The translations under genes were made by a program, and so were the position numbers. The notes under the pieces were generated by a model. The model searched no databases and was not told the origin of the DNA. It saw only the letters and a program-made list of their open reading frames with translations. From Tethya wilhelma (lineage: Eukaryota; Porifera; Demospongiae; Tethyida; Tethyidae), in the NCBI GenBank assembly GCA_964030475.1, contig CAXIPT010000005.1:2869627-2933626 (forward strand): a stretch of DNA of 64,000 nt. The letters run 5' to 3'. How positions within the stretch are numbered: the stretch's first letter is position 1; the number at the start of each line of letters is the position of its first letter. Of this stretch, positions 14,701 to 22,292 are shown piece by piece.

Positions 14701-14839
14701 GTGACTGTTAGGATGGCAACAGAAGATATGACTATTAGTGAAAATGATGAAGCCATTATTATGATCTGTGCAGAAGGTGTTAATAAGGATATGTTTGAAA
14801 TACCAGCAACTGTTGAAATGATGATCACTGGAGATGCTA
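244..14839 (+). CDS. Giant Calx-beta repeat protein, block A (25 exons, partial at both ends)
   Basis: Exons, each bounded by AG/GT and each a multiple of three: 244-393, 2510-2737, 2828-2986, 3077-3295, 3429-3572, 3648-3857, 3983-4123, 4205-4405, 4647-4799, 5138-5362, 5451-5603, 5888-6115, 6236-6388, 8817-9053, 9134-9292, 9385-9600, 9772-9924, 10616-10828, 10941-11078, 11195-11422, 11490-11642, 11709-11936, 12033-12188, 12344-12556, 14702-14839. All introns are phase 1. Odd exons carry the first half of a Calx-beta domain and even exons the second half, with the acidic core IIDDN..EGDHSFT and a closing VTITDDD-like strand. Calx-beta folds bind calcium and, in repetitive proteins of this kind, usually act outside the cell in adhesion; that role is inferred. 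No start, signal peptide or stop is present. The sequence at 1-155 matches the intron that follows exon 12 in the minus-strand copies, so another six-domain set probably lies upstream. The partner of exon 25 is missing before the junction at 16027. Confidence 0.85.
394..2509. repeat. Intron filled by two tandem copies of a roughly 0.9-1 kb repeat (family R1)
   Basis: About 420-1250 and 1255-2350 are diverged direct copies of the same sequence: both contain TGCCAGTTAACAGTTACTCT, GCATGCAAGCATG and long shared stretches. One outer end has a hairpin-like GAGC.CGCTCATGCTCGCC. The same family fills introns at 16028-17022, 18960-19978, 20566-21548, 28170-29440 and 29695-29995. No coding potential is visible, so it looks like a non-autonomous mobile element. 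A single N sits at 2077. Confidence 0.7.
2828..3295 (+). CDS. Calx-beta domain A2 (exons 2828-2986 and 3077-3295)
   Basis: The first half contains FSFEAVSPNPVEGPGA and ALECDVTVTVAV. The second half starts AEGVDFTSPSS and contains IIDDTIFEGDHSF, then TTVTISDDDG. The intron is 90 bases. The domain is closely related to A8 (9134-9600), with the same VSPNPVEGPGA signature. Confidence 0.85.
3429..3857 (+). CDS. Calx-beta domain A3 (exons 3429-3572 and 3648-3857)
   Basis: The first half contains MTADMTVTEDTADTLSIC. The second half contains PGGTTASFSMGAASPAC, then VPDDILEADHQFTLSL and a terminal DDVTVTIMDDEG. The intron is 75 bases and happens to be open in one frame, but canonical GT and AG at 3573 and 3647 and the paralogue at 10941-11422 support splicing. 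The domain is almost identical to B3 on the minus strand. Confidence 0.83.
3983..4405 (+). CDS. Calx-beta domain A4 (exons 3983-4123 and 4205-4405), mosaic
   Basis: The first half reads AIVNFGGPSTLSDAEG and the second begins EPDDFNAPSDISF with LIDDEIKEPDE. The first exon, the intron and the first part of the second exon are nearly identical to minus-strand copy B4. After about 4315 the two copies diverge sharply, both in the exon end and in the next intron, so a recombination or conversion boundary lies inside this exon. Confidence 0.83.
4647..5362 (+). CDS. Calx-beta domain A5 (exons 4647-4799 and 5138-5362)
   Basis: The first half starts ADDFVVVVEQENVQLMESSG. The second starts DTAVVNTDFSVSG and has ISIDDDTILEDDESF, then TTVTILDDG. 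It is clearly diverged from minus-strand B5 and C5 (for example VFNAPFSVGDTAC against VFNGPFSLGQTAC), unlike the upstream domains. Confidence 0.84.
5451..6115 (+). CDS. Calx-beta domain A6 (exons 5451-5603 and 5888-6115)
   Basis: The first half starts ERDNEITLSTQVTETDEN. The second half starts TSPADVTFATSSQ and contains IINDDNWEGFHSF, then SVTITITDWQG. This is the last domain of the six-domain set. In the minus-strand copies it is followed by the A1-type domain, here by a related domain (A7). Confidence 0.84.
6236..9053 (+). CDS. Calx-beta domain A7 (exons 6236-6388 and 8817-9053)
   Basis: The first half reads DATIGFADDDLMLVVDEG, an A1-like type. The second half reads VSGQDFNVDTPPLTVQF with IIADNVLEGVHSFT. 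The 2.4 kb intron holds a 240-base inverted-repeat element and a fold-back element. Confidence 0.82.
7557..7798. mobile_element. Inverted-repeat element (MITE family M2), copy 1
   Basis: It starts CTAAAGTCCATCTGGT and ends ACCAGATCGACTTTAG, with GTTTGCCGG and CCGGCGGCAAAC just inside. It has no ORF. A second copy lies in the opposite orientation at 10160-10399. Confidence 0.75.
8567..8757. mobile_element. Fold-back element (MITE family M1), copy 1
   Basis: Two arms of about 53 bases pair: TAGAAATGGCCAAATTGTAA at the left and its complement at the right, around an 80-base loop. The same arms occur at 13370-14617 and 63310-63492. Confidence 0.8.
9134..9600 (+). CDS. Calx-beta domain A8 (exons 9134-9292 and 9385-9600)
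   Basis: The domain is A2-like: FSFGLVSPNPVEGPGATV in the first half; AEGDDFTSPSS, IIDDMELEGDHSF and TTVTITDDD in the second. The donor at 9601 follows the last codon base in phase 1. Confidence 0.84.
9772..10828 (+). CDS. Calx-beta domain A9 (exons 9772-9924 and 10616-10828)
   Basis: The first half reads LGGFIFSFPPVANPVEDED and the second EEGVDFISPMSPLEYF with IVDDMNFEGNHAF. It is very similar to A12 (12033-12556), whose second exon is almost the same sequence. The 691-base intron contains an inverted-repeat element at 10160-10399. Confidence 0.83.
10160..10399. mobile_element. Inverted-repeat element (MITE family M2), copy 2
   Basis: Reverse-complement relative of 7557-7798, sharing the GCACCATTGGAAAG-type core (here CTTTCCAATGGTGC). 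It ends CAGATGGACTTTAG. It lies in the intron of domain A9. Confidence 0.72.
10941..11422 (+). CDS. Calx-beta domain A10 (exons 10941-11078 and 11195-11422)
   Basis: The domain is A3-like: VTVRMATEDMTISENDEA in the first half; LPGDIMTTETAG, ILNDNCFECDHEF and DDVTVTITDAEG in the second. The first exon and its flanks recur almost unchanged at 14702-14839. Confidence 0.83.
11490..11936 (+). CDS. Calx-beta domain A11 (exons 11490-11642 and 11709-11936)
   Basis: The domain is A7-like: DATIGFSDAMMMVEEG in the first half; VFPDDFSSQTLSAMF, IIADNALEGAHSFT and LTVIIKDTAD in the second. The intron is only 66 bases. Confidence 0.84.
12033..12556 (+). CDS. Calx-beta domain A12 (exons 12033-12188 and 12344-12556)
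   Basis: The domain is A9-like: LNAFSFSFPPVANPDEN in the first half; DEEVDFISPMSPLEYF and VVDDMNFEGNHAF in the second. The donor is GTTAGT, as in A9. Confidence 0.83.
12557..13369. other. Intron sequence with a CTT microsatellite
   Basis: No exon is supported. A short TTCTTCTTC run lies near 13018-13040. The segment after 12600 contains inverted pieces around GCACAAAAATTTGAAGC and CTCCAAATTTTGTGGC. Confidence 0.5.
13370..14617. mobile_element. Longer fold-back element of family M1 (copy 2)
   Basis: The arms at 13370-13427 and 14559-14617 are inverted copies (CATAGGAATGGCAAAATG at the left outer end). About 1.13 kb lies between them, without a convincing ORF. The insertion separates the A12 exons from exon 25 at 14702. 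Confidence 0.72.
14702..14839 (+). CDS. Calx-beta half-domain A13, first exon only
   Basis: This exon repeats the first exon of A10 almost exactly (VTVRMATEDMTISENDEA, ending at GAT GCT A plus GTAAG). No second-half exon with an LPGDIMT-type start is found before the single N at 16027, so the gene is cut here, probably by an assembly junction. Confidence 0.75.
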
Positions 14840-14968
14840 GTAAGATAATTACATGTAAACATTTAGCATGAAAGTTCATTGGAAATATCTTGAGATCTAG
14901 GCAAGATTCAAACCAAGGTCTTTCAAATTCTAGTTGAATGTTCTTACCACTATACTGAGTATTTTGTT

Positions 14969-15189
14969 TACCGTATAGCGGGTAAACTTGGCGAGAATTA
15001 AATTTGGTGAATTGGTGAATTATTTTTTTTTATTGCCAAATTAAAAATCGCCAAACAGTTTAATACGCACATGCGCCTATATAAACAATGCAGCATACGG
15101 AATTGAATCGCCAAATTAAAAATCTCCAATAATCCCAAAGTGGGAATTCACCAAATTTTAAGCCAGCTTTATTTACCCGCTATACGGTA
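14969..15189. mobile_element. Small inverted-repeat element with 18-base ends
   Basis: The left end TACCGTATAGCGGGTAAA and the right end TTTACCCGCTATACGGTA are exact complements. It is about 220 bases, with internal repeats of CGCCAAATTAAAAATC and no ORF. Confidence 0.82.
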
Positions 15190-15192
15190 ATA

Positions 15193-15443
15193 TTATGTTG
15201 AGTATATTATTATTATTATATACTGAAACAGAGTTCAAGTAACAACTGATACTGTACAAGTACACAACAATACACTGCCACACTCACTCAATCAATTATG
15301 TGTGCATGCATTAGATTGTTGTATTGTTATGCAGTGTATTGTGTGTGTGTGTTGTTGCATTGTATTGTTAATATGTGCTTGTACAGTATCAGTTTCTACT
15401 TGAACTCTGTTTCAGTATATAATAATAATATACTTAATATATT
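15193..15443. mobile_element. Palindromic AT-rich element
   Basis: Arms at about 15196-15265 and 15380-15440 pair: TATACTGAAACAGAGTTCAAGT against ACTTGAACTCTGTTTCAGTATA, flanked by TATTATTATTA runs. A CA/TG-rich centre follows. It abuts the previous element. Confidence 0.72.
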
Positions 15444-15689
15444 ATTATTATTAGAGTATCATACGTACGGTAGTACGTATAGTAGGAATGGGCCGACTGT
15501 CCCATTGACACAATACAAAATGTTCATGCCTATAAACTTTCAGGGAAACAAGGCTAAGCCTTCAAATGCATTTTATAGCCTCTCCCAGACAGTTTACTTA
15601 CTGTATTAACCAAGAAAACTGGCAGAAAGTTTCTGGAGCACTCTGGAGAGAGCGCTGGCGAGAAGCCACAAGAGTGCAATTTTGTTCTC

Positions 15690-15725
15690 CTTCCTTTCTT
15701 CCTTCCTTCCTTCCTTCCTTCCTAA
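15690..15725 (+). repeat. TTCC microsatellite
   Basis: A run of TTCC units, mostly perfect after a short irregular start. Confidence 0.9.
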
Positions 15726-16027
15726 CTGACTTACTTGAACGCGATTTCCAGACAAACTAAAGGCATTGAGCCAACTTTAACTATATAGTGAGACTTCATT
15801 ACTTTTTTAAACACCAAGGTGCTCAATTGTATTCATACAGCAGACTAGTTGTATACAAAAAGCAGAACTGTACATTTAATGCGTATGCGCATTAATTGCA
15901 AACCACATGGTCTATTGACGACCTTTACCTACATAAAAATGGCTAAATAAAAGTACAGTATTTTATATCGAGAGTTTCAAAGCTACCTAGATTTTGTTTG
16001 CTGCCTTTTCGCCAGCTAACAAGTCAA

Positions 16028-17022
16028 AAAGGACGTACTACAGATGANGAGCCTGCAACGAGTCTATTCCCACATGCAAAACTCTATGCGCATGGGCTTG
16101 CTCGTGCTCGCCCCACTCCATGCTTGCATGCCACTAGTATATATATATATTTTGGAGCAACGTCCGACCGACCACTTTCCGTATATATTCTAATTCTTCC
16201 AAAATAACTGCATTGCAAAGCCCTGAAAATTGTCAACACTGGCCTCGTGCACGCGCAGACCGAACAGAAAGCCACTGAAGGACTGAGAAGTGTCTATGTA
16301 ATATAGGCACGGTGAAAAGCTAGAGCACATTTTACTACAGGTGGCAACAACCTACACGAAGGTAAGCTCATTGTATCACTATGTTAATTTGTCAGCTAAA
16401 ATCATAGTACACATAATTTATACGCAGTGCCGGGCCATGTATAAAACCAGCAGGCAAACTGAATAGTTTCACAGCTGAATAAACTACTGCAGTAATGTTG
16501 GGTGTATGGATGTCAATACTACTGGATAACAAGAGCAGAAGCTAGAGCAGCCACCAGAGGCTCTACACTACAAAACCCTGAGATCAGAGTTCGAGAAGCT
16601 ATTTGATTGAACTGCCGATAACAGAAATGATAATATTATAACAGCTAGCTGCTAAGATTCAATGCATGCATGATGCTGAAACCACGGGCATAGGTGGCCA
16701 GGAGAGTAACTGTTAACTGGAAAGAGAGAATCAATGGAATCCTGCCTGAGCAGTAATGAGAATAACTGCAGATTCTCAACAAGTATTCTGTCAACAACAA
16801 ATTTAGCCAAGTCAAGTGTGACTTGCATAATTATGCCATACTCTTTCACCACTGCTATAACAAACAATATGCACTAGCCTTATTCCCACATAATCTACTA
16901 GGCTCCCTTTTCACAGTGAGTATATAAGGGAGAGCCTGCAACGAGTCTATTCCCACATGCAAAACTCTATGCGCATGCGCTTGCTCGTGCTCGCACCAAT
17001 CCATGCTTGCATGCCACTAGTG
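16028..17022. repeat. R1-family repeat after block C
   Basis: This is almost the same sequence as 20590-21548 and occupies the same intron position (after the type-12 exon). It begins immediately after the N at 16027. Confidence 0.75.
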
Positions 17023-17216
17023 ATAGCAATTTAGAGATCTGTTTTGATAACCTGGCTGTATAAATTACTATGAAGAAACTATGACAAGTAAATCTGAGTG
17101 CCATGATTGACTTCACTTACAGAGATACAAAATAGTCTGACAGCTGCAACTGCTAAGATAAATTTTAGTTATAATATAGAACTTCCTGTTTACAAAAAAA
17201 AAAAAACAACTCATAC

Positions 17217-17766
17217 CTTGCTCATCTGTGATGGTAATGGTGACTGAGGAAGGAGTACCAATCATCAAAGAAGAAGGACTTTGTGAGCCTGGATCTAAAG
17301 CCACTTCAAAAGAATGAAATCCTTCCCAATCATCATCATTCACTATTGACACATCAGTACAAGCTTGAAGGTCACCACTTGGTGGGACAGGATCAACAAA
17401 AACGAGCTGAAAAGAAGTTGCAAATACAACATCTGCAGGAGAAGCTGCACACAAACATAGCAAAGAGGAAAACAATTACCAGGTAAGGAACACAAAGTCC
17501 TTATTGTTGCTTATTAGTTTAATATGATTATAAATTGAATTGAAAACAATCAGGTGTGATTAATTATAATATGCATAAGATGAATGATAAGTACACATAT
17601 TGTCATCACTAACTTGCTAAACCAATATCTCCTATTGCCAAGGAAACTCCTGCAGATATCTCAGTACCAGTCACACCACTGATAGTAGCACAAACTTCAA
17701 TGAGCTCTGCTAGGTTTTCATCTGTTTGTGTTGCTCCAGCAGAAATTGTTATCTCATTATCACGTT
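17217..17766 (-). CDS. Calx-beta domain C6 (exons 17766-17614 and 17444-17217)
   Basis: ERDNEITISAGATQTDEN in the first half; ASPADVVFATSFQ, PVPPSGDLQACTDVSIV and TITDEQG in the second. Its length equals A6, not B6. Confidence 0.82.
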
Positions 17767-20157
17767 CTAAATCCAATTTGAAACATATATGCAGACATAA
17801 ACACAAATATTTCAACAAGATTCTCACTATACCATCATCCAATATTGTCACAGTAGTCTCTGATGGTGGACCAACTGTAATACCAGGAGGAGTGGTTGGA
17901 GGACCAAAGAAAACTGTAAAGGTCTCATCGTCTTCTAGAATGGTGTCATCATCAATACTAATAGATACACAGGCAGTTTGACCCAGTGAAAATGGACCAT
18001 TGAACACAACTATTGATGGACCAGACACACTAAAGTCGGTATTCTCCACTGCAGTACCTGAAAAGAGAATTAGGATGGATGTAAGCCTCTAAGTAAAACA
18101 CCCTTTGTACAAGTATAACATCATTTCTGAGTTATCTATTACCTCTGTATGTAACGTATGGCTGTAGTTGCTCTTACAGTTACACTAAAGCACAAATAAT
18201 GCATATTACAATTGAACATACCAGACATGATGGTAAATGGCACTGATGCTGAGGTGAAGCTTGGATCCACTGAGTCAGGTAAAGCCACAATCTCCAAACA
18301 GCACATACTGACTAAGCCACTCGACTCAATTAATTGGACATTCTCTTCTTCAACAGCTACTACAAAGTCATCAGCTGTAAAAGACACAAATAACTAATAT
18401 TATTCCAAACTAGGGTCGGGTTACCGGAAACAAAGTGGCCTAGTAGTGGTACAATGCACATACACATCAAAGAAAGTATATATTTATAGACATACCATCG
18501 CTAGCTAAAATCGTGATATCAACTACTGAAGATGATCCTGTGATGACATCTGGATTGCTGTTATCATCTATGATGCATGAAAATGATTCATCAGGCTCTT
18601 TGATTTCATCATCAACTAGTGAAATCATTAACGTCTGTATCAGTGATCCTCCAGCAGGAAATGAGATATCAGATGGTGCATTAAAATCGTCAGGCTCTAC
18701 AAATGCATGAACATCACACAAGCATGTTTAGAGGCCACAAGTCTCTACTATACAGTTTTGACTGAATTTATACGTACCTGCNATCATTTTCAAGAAACCC
18801 AGCAGTGAGGGTGTCCACATCAAAGTCTTGACTCAACACTTTATAGTAATGAAACACGATCAATAGCTTAAACATGATGCATAATTTTCACCCAACATAG
18901 ATACTACTCCACTAGCTATATAGAGCTATAACAAGGTAGTCTGGTTGCTATAGATATATGTAAGTATACTTGAACAAAATTACATCATTATTTTAATTAT
19001 GGCAAGCATGAGCGAGCTCCAGTGTAGCGTGTCAACTGAGTGGTTTGTATGTCGAGTGAACTAGTGTTTTGCCCTAATACTTATAAAATTATAGTGAAGT
19101 AACATCTGACAGACCACTTTCTGTATATTATATCTGATCTATATTCTAATAGTTCCAAATCAATTGCATGCCATGCATGTCACATGTCTACGAAAAATCG
19201 CAAAGTCATGGAAATAAACACTGCATGGCTTCGTGTGCTGAGCAAAAAGCCACTGAAGGACTGAGAAGTGTATTATGCAAGATAGGCACAGTGAAAAGCA
19301 CATTTTACCAACAACCTACACGAAGGTAAACTCATTGTATTACTACGTTTATTAGCTAAAATCATGGCACGCATAACTTACGCAGTGGCCATATAAAACT
19401 TATAGGCAGAATAGTTTCACAGGTGAATTAACTACTGCATTAATGTTGGGTGTATTAATGTATGTCAATACTACTGGATTGCAAGAGCAGAAGCTACAAC
19501 AGCTGCCAGTGAGTGGTTCTAAACTAGAAAACCTAAAGCTCAAAGTTCAAGAAACCAAAATTTACAACTGCTAATAATTCAGAATACAAGAGCCAGCTGA
19601 ATATCTGTGTGCATGTATGATGCTGAGACTCCTGAGTCACCATGACAGTAACTGTTAACTGGCAAGAGAGGATCGATGGAAGCCCGCCTGAGCAGTAATG
19701 AGAGTAACTGCAGACTCAAAGAAAATCAACAAGTACTCTGTCAACAAAAAATGTAGCCAAGTGAATGTCTCAGGCTTGTATAACTATGCCATACTCTTTC
19801 ACCAGTGCTATAACAAACAATATGTGCTAGCCTCATTCCCACAGAGCCACACAGCGTACTAGGCTCCCCTTTGACCTTACACTTGCAATAAGTGTAGAGG
19901 TATAATTCCCACATGCAGAACTCCATGCGCATGTGCTTGCAGCTGCTCACCCCATTCTATGCTTGAATTCCACTAGTATTATTATTATAATACATGCATT
20001 CACTCACCTGCTTTGACTCCATCCACTAGTGATAGAGTTACTGACAACTCTGCCTCTAAAACTCCTCCTCCTGGTGTAGTCAATTGAAGCGCAATAGACT
20101 GGGTGGTTCCCTCATCAAACTCAAACTCATCCTGTTCAGCAAACTGTACAGACGCAT
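17217..20157 (-). CDS. Calx-beta repeat protein, block C (second minus-strand set, internally deleted)
   Basis: Exons in coding order: 20157-20008 (type 1), 18838-18783 (first 56 bases of type 2, cut by the N at 18782), 18781-18778 (last four bases of type 7), 18696-18496 (type 8), 18374-18222 (type 9), 18057-17833 (type 10), 17766-17614 (type 11), 17444-17217 (type 12). Types 8 to 12 are almost identical to block B. The single N joins the middle of exon 2 directly to the end of exon 7, so about four and a half exon types are missing. As written, the joined exon is not a normal exon; a collapsed tandem copy in the assembly is the simplest explanation. The intron beyond 17217 has the same repeat as the one after block B, so a further set may follow beyond the junction at 16027. 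Confidence 0.75.
17833..18374 (-). CDS. Calx-beta domain C5 (exons 18374-18222 and 18057-17833)
   Basis: ADDFVVAVEEENVQLIESSG in the first half; GTAVENTDFSVSGPS, SIDDDTILEDDETF and TTVTILDDG in the second. It differs from B5 in only a few residues. Confidence 0.82.
18413..18443. mobile_element. Deletion relic of the 22942-23376 element
   Basis: It reads GGGTCGGGTTACCGGAAACA followed by AAGTGGCC, the inner and outer parts of the right end only. The surrounding intron is the same as in block B. Confidence 0.7.
18496..18696 (-). CDS. Calx-beta half-domain C4, second exon
   Basis: EPDDFNAPSDISFPAGG, LVDDEIKEPDESF and SSVVDITILASDG. It is spliced to exon 18374-18222 through a short intron that retains a 30-base relic of the inverted-repeat element seen whole in block B. 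Confidence 0.8.
18778..20157 (-). pseudogene. Calx-beta domain C1 with broken second half
   Basis: The type-1 exon 20157-20008 is intact (DASVQFAEQDEFEFDEG, with a short difference from B1). Its partner, type 2, starts normally at 18838 (VLSQDFDVDTLTAGF) but stops at the N at 18782, where four bases of a type-7 exon end follow. The break may be a sequence-assembly effect and not a real mutation. Confidence 0.65.
18839..20007. repeat. R1-family repeat in intron 1 of block C
   Basis: It matches 28065-29460 closely and is the intron between the type-1 and type-2 exons. The repeat part is about 18960-19978. Confidence 0.7.
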
Positions 20158-20174
20158 CTGTGTGGATACATATG

Positions 20175-20455
20175 CAAATATTGAAATGAATGCTGAGAGA
20201 GAAAGATATCCCAGAAAAAATCTGGGACTCAGCTGGGAATCGAACCCAAGACCCCCCCCGATTGCTAGTCTGAGCTTGCTAGTCTAGGCTGAGGCCTATT
20301 GATACATATCTTCTGTTCCAATGCCACAGGCACTCAGTGGCTTAGTGGTAAGAGCACCTGACTAGCAATCAGGGGGTCTTGGGTTCGATTCCCAGCTGAG
20401 TCCCAGATTTTTTCTGCGATATCTTTCTCTCTCAGCATTCATTTCAATTATAATA
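20175..20455. repeat. Head-to-head pair of tRNA-derived repeats
   Basis: The left arm (about 20175-20290, minus) and right arm (20331-20455, plus) share GAGAGAAAGATATC, GTCCCAGATTTTTTCTG and the tRNA-like 3' half. The left copy has lost the tRNA 5' part. It lies in the intron beyond the type-1 exon of block C. Confidence 0.75.
20331..20403 (+). repeat. tRNA-like head of a SINE, anticodon loop CTAGCAA
   Basis: The 73 bases fold as a full cloverleaf: acceptor ACTCAG/CTGAGT, D arm GCTTAGTGGTAAGAGC, anticodon stem CCTGA/TCAGG with the loop CTAGCAA (AGC, Ala), and T arm TTGGG/CCCAG. The A box TGGCTTAGTGG and B box GGTTCGATTCC fit polymerase III promoters. The first acceptor pair is C-C. The same unit plus about 50 flanking bases recurs at 56346, which argues for a SINE and not a single-copy tRNA gene. 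Confidence 0.72.
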
Positions 20456-20565
20456 GCTTAACTAGAGCCTCTAGTTTGAAAAACACCTCAATTGTCATAT
20501 GCAAACATGCGTATATAAAATAGCTATAATTGTCTTGGGAAACAATAGATGTAATTATGAACAAT

Positions 20566-21548
20566 AATTGGGGCGAGCATGAGCGAGCCCCATTGTTTTG
20601 TCCTTGTAATATATATATATATATATATATTTTGGAGCAACGTCCGACTGACCACTTTCCGTATATATTCTAATTCTTCCAAAATAACCGCATGCCATGC
20701 CACGTGTCTATGAAAAATTGCAAAGCCCTGAAAATTGTCAACACTGGCCTCGCGCGCGCGCACACCGAACAGAAAGCCACTGAAGGACTGAGAAGTATCT
20801 ACGTAAGATAGGCACGGTGAAAAGCTAGAGCACATTTTACTACAGGTGGCAACAACCTACACGAAGGTAAGCTCATTGTATCACTATGTTAATTTGTCAG
20901 CTAAAATCATAGTACACATAATTTATACGCAGTGCCGGGCCATGTATAAAACCAGCAGGCAAACTGAATAGTTTCACAGCTGAATAAACTACTGCAGTAA
21001 TGTTGGGTGTATGGATGTCAATACTACTGGATAACAAGAGCAGAAGCTAGAGCAGCCACCAGAGGCTCTAAACTACAAAACCCTGAGCTCAGAGTCTGAG
21101 AAGCTATTTGATTGAACTGCCGATAACAGAACTGATAATATTATAACAGCTAGCTGCTAAGATTCAATGCATGCATGATGCTGAAACCATGGGCATAGGT
21201 GGCCAGGAGAGTAACTGTTAACTGGAAAGAGAGAATCAATGGAATCCTGCCTAAGCAGTAATGAGAATAACTGCAGATTCAAAGAAATCAACAATCAATC
21301 AACAAGTATTCTGTCAACAACAAATTTAGCCAAGTCAAGTGTGACTTGTATAATTATGCCATACTCTTTCACCAGTGCTATAACAAACAATATGCACTAG
21401 CCTCATTCCCACATAACCTACTAGGCTCCCTTTTCACAGTGAGTATATAAGGGAGAGCCTGCAATTAACGAGTCTATTCCCACATGCAAAACTCTATGCG
21501 CATGCGCTTGCTCGTGTTCGCACCAATCCATGCTTGCATGCCACTAGT
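20566..21548. mobile_element. R1-family element between blocks B and C
   Basis: The intron sequence on both sides is continuous in block A at about 150-180, which lacks the element, so its limits can be read by comparison. One end has the near-palindrome GGGGCGAGCATGAGCGAGCCCC region, followed by a TA microsatellite; the other reads CATGCTTGCATGCCACTAGTG. Confidence 0.72.
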
Positions 21549-21738
21549 GATAGCAATTTAGAGATCTGTTTGATAACCTGGCTGTATAAAGTACTATGAA
21601 GAAACTATGACAAGTAAATCTGAGTGCCATGATTGACTTCACTTACAAAGATACAAAATAGTCTGACAGCTGCAACTGCTAAGATTAATTTTAGTTATAA
21701 TATAGAACTTTCTGTTTACAAAAAAATACAACTCGTAC

Positions 21739-22292
21739 CTTGCTCATCTGTGATGGTAATGGTGACTGATGAAGGAGTTCCGATCATCAAAGAAGATGGA
21801 CTTTGTGAGCCTGATTCCAAAGCCACTTCAAAAGAATGAAATCCTTCCCAATTATCATCATTCACTATTGACACATCAGTACAGGCTTGAAGGTCAGTAA
21901 TACTTGGTGGGACAGGATCAACAAAAACGAGCTGAAAAGAAGTTGCAAATACAACATCTGCAGGAGAAGCTGCACACAAACATAGCAAAAGAGGAAAACA
22001 ATTACAAGGTAAGAAATACAAAGTCCTTATTGTTGCTTATTAGTTTTATATGATTATAAATTGAAATGAAAACAATCAGGTGTGATTAATTATAATATGC
22101 ATAAGATGAATGACAAGCACACGTATTGTCATCACCTACTTGCTAAACCAATATCTCCTATTGCCAAGGAAACTCCTGCAGATATCTCAGTACCAGTCAC
22201 ACCACTGATAGTAGCACAAACTTCAATGAGCTCTGCTAGGTTTTCATCTGTTTGTGTTGCTCCAGCAGAAATTGTTATCTCATTATCACGTT
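21739..22292 (-). CDS. Calx-beta domain B6 (exons 22292-22140 and 21969-21739)
   Basis: ERDNEITISAGATQTDEN in the first half; ASPADVVFATSFQ, IVNDDNWEGFHSF and SVTITITDEQG in the second. The second exon is three bases longer than in A6 and C6. Confidence 0.83.

Noticed and set aside
15298..15609. Cysteine- and leucine-rich 103-codon ORF
   Set aside because: It is a translation of the AT/TG-rich palindromic element and its flank.
20331..20403. A functional nuclear tRNA-Ala gene
   Set aside because: The cloverleaf is good, but the first acceptor pair is mismatched and the unit is repeated with shared flanks, as in a SINE.
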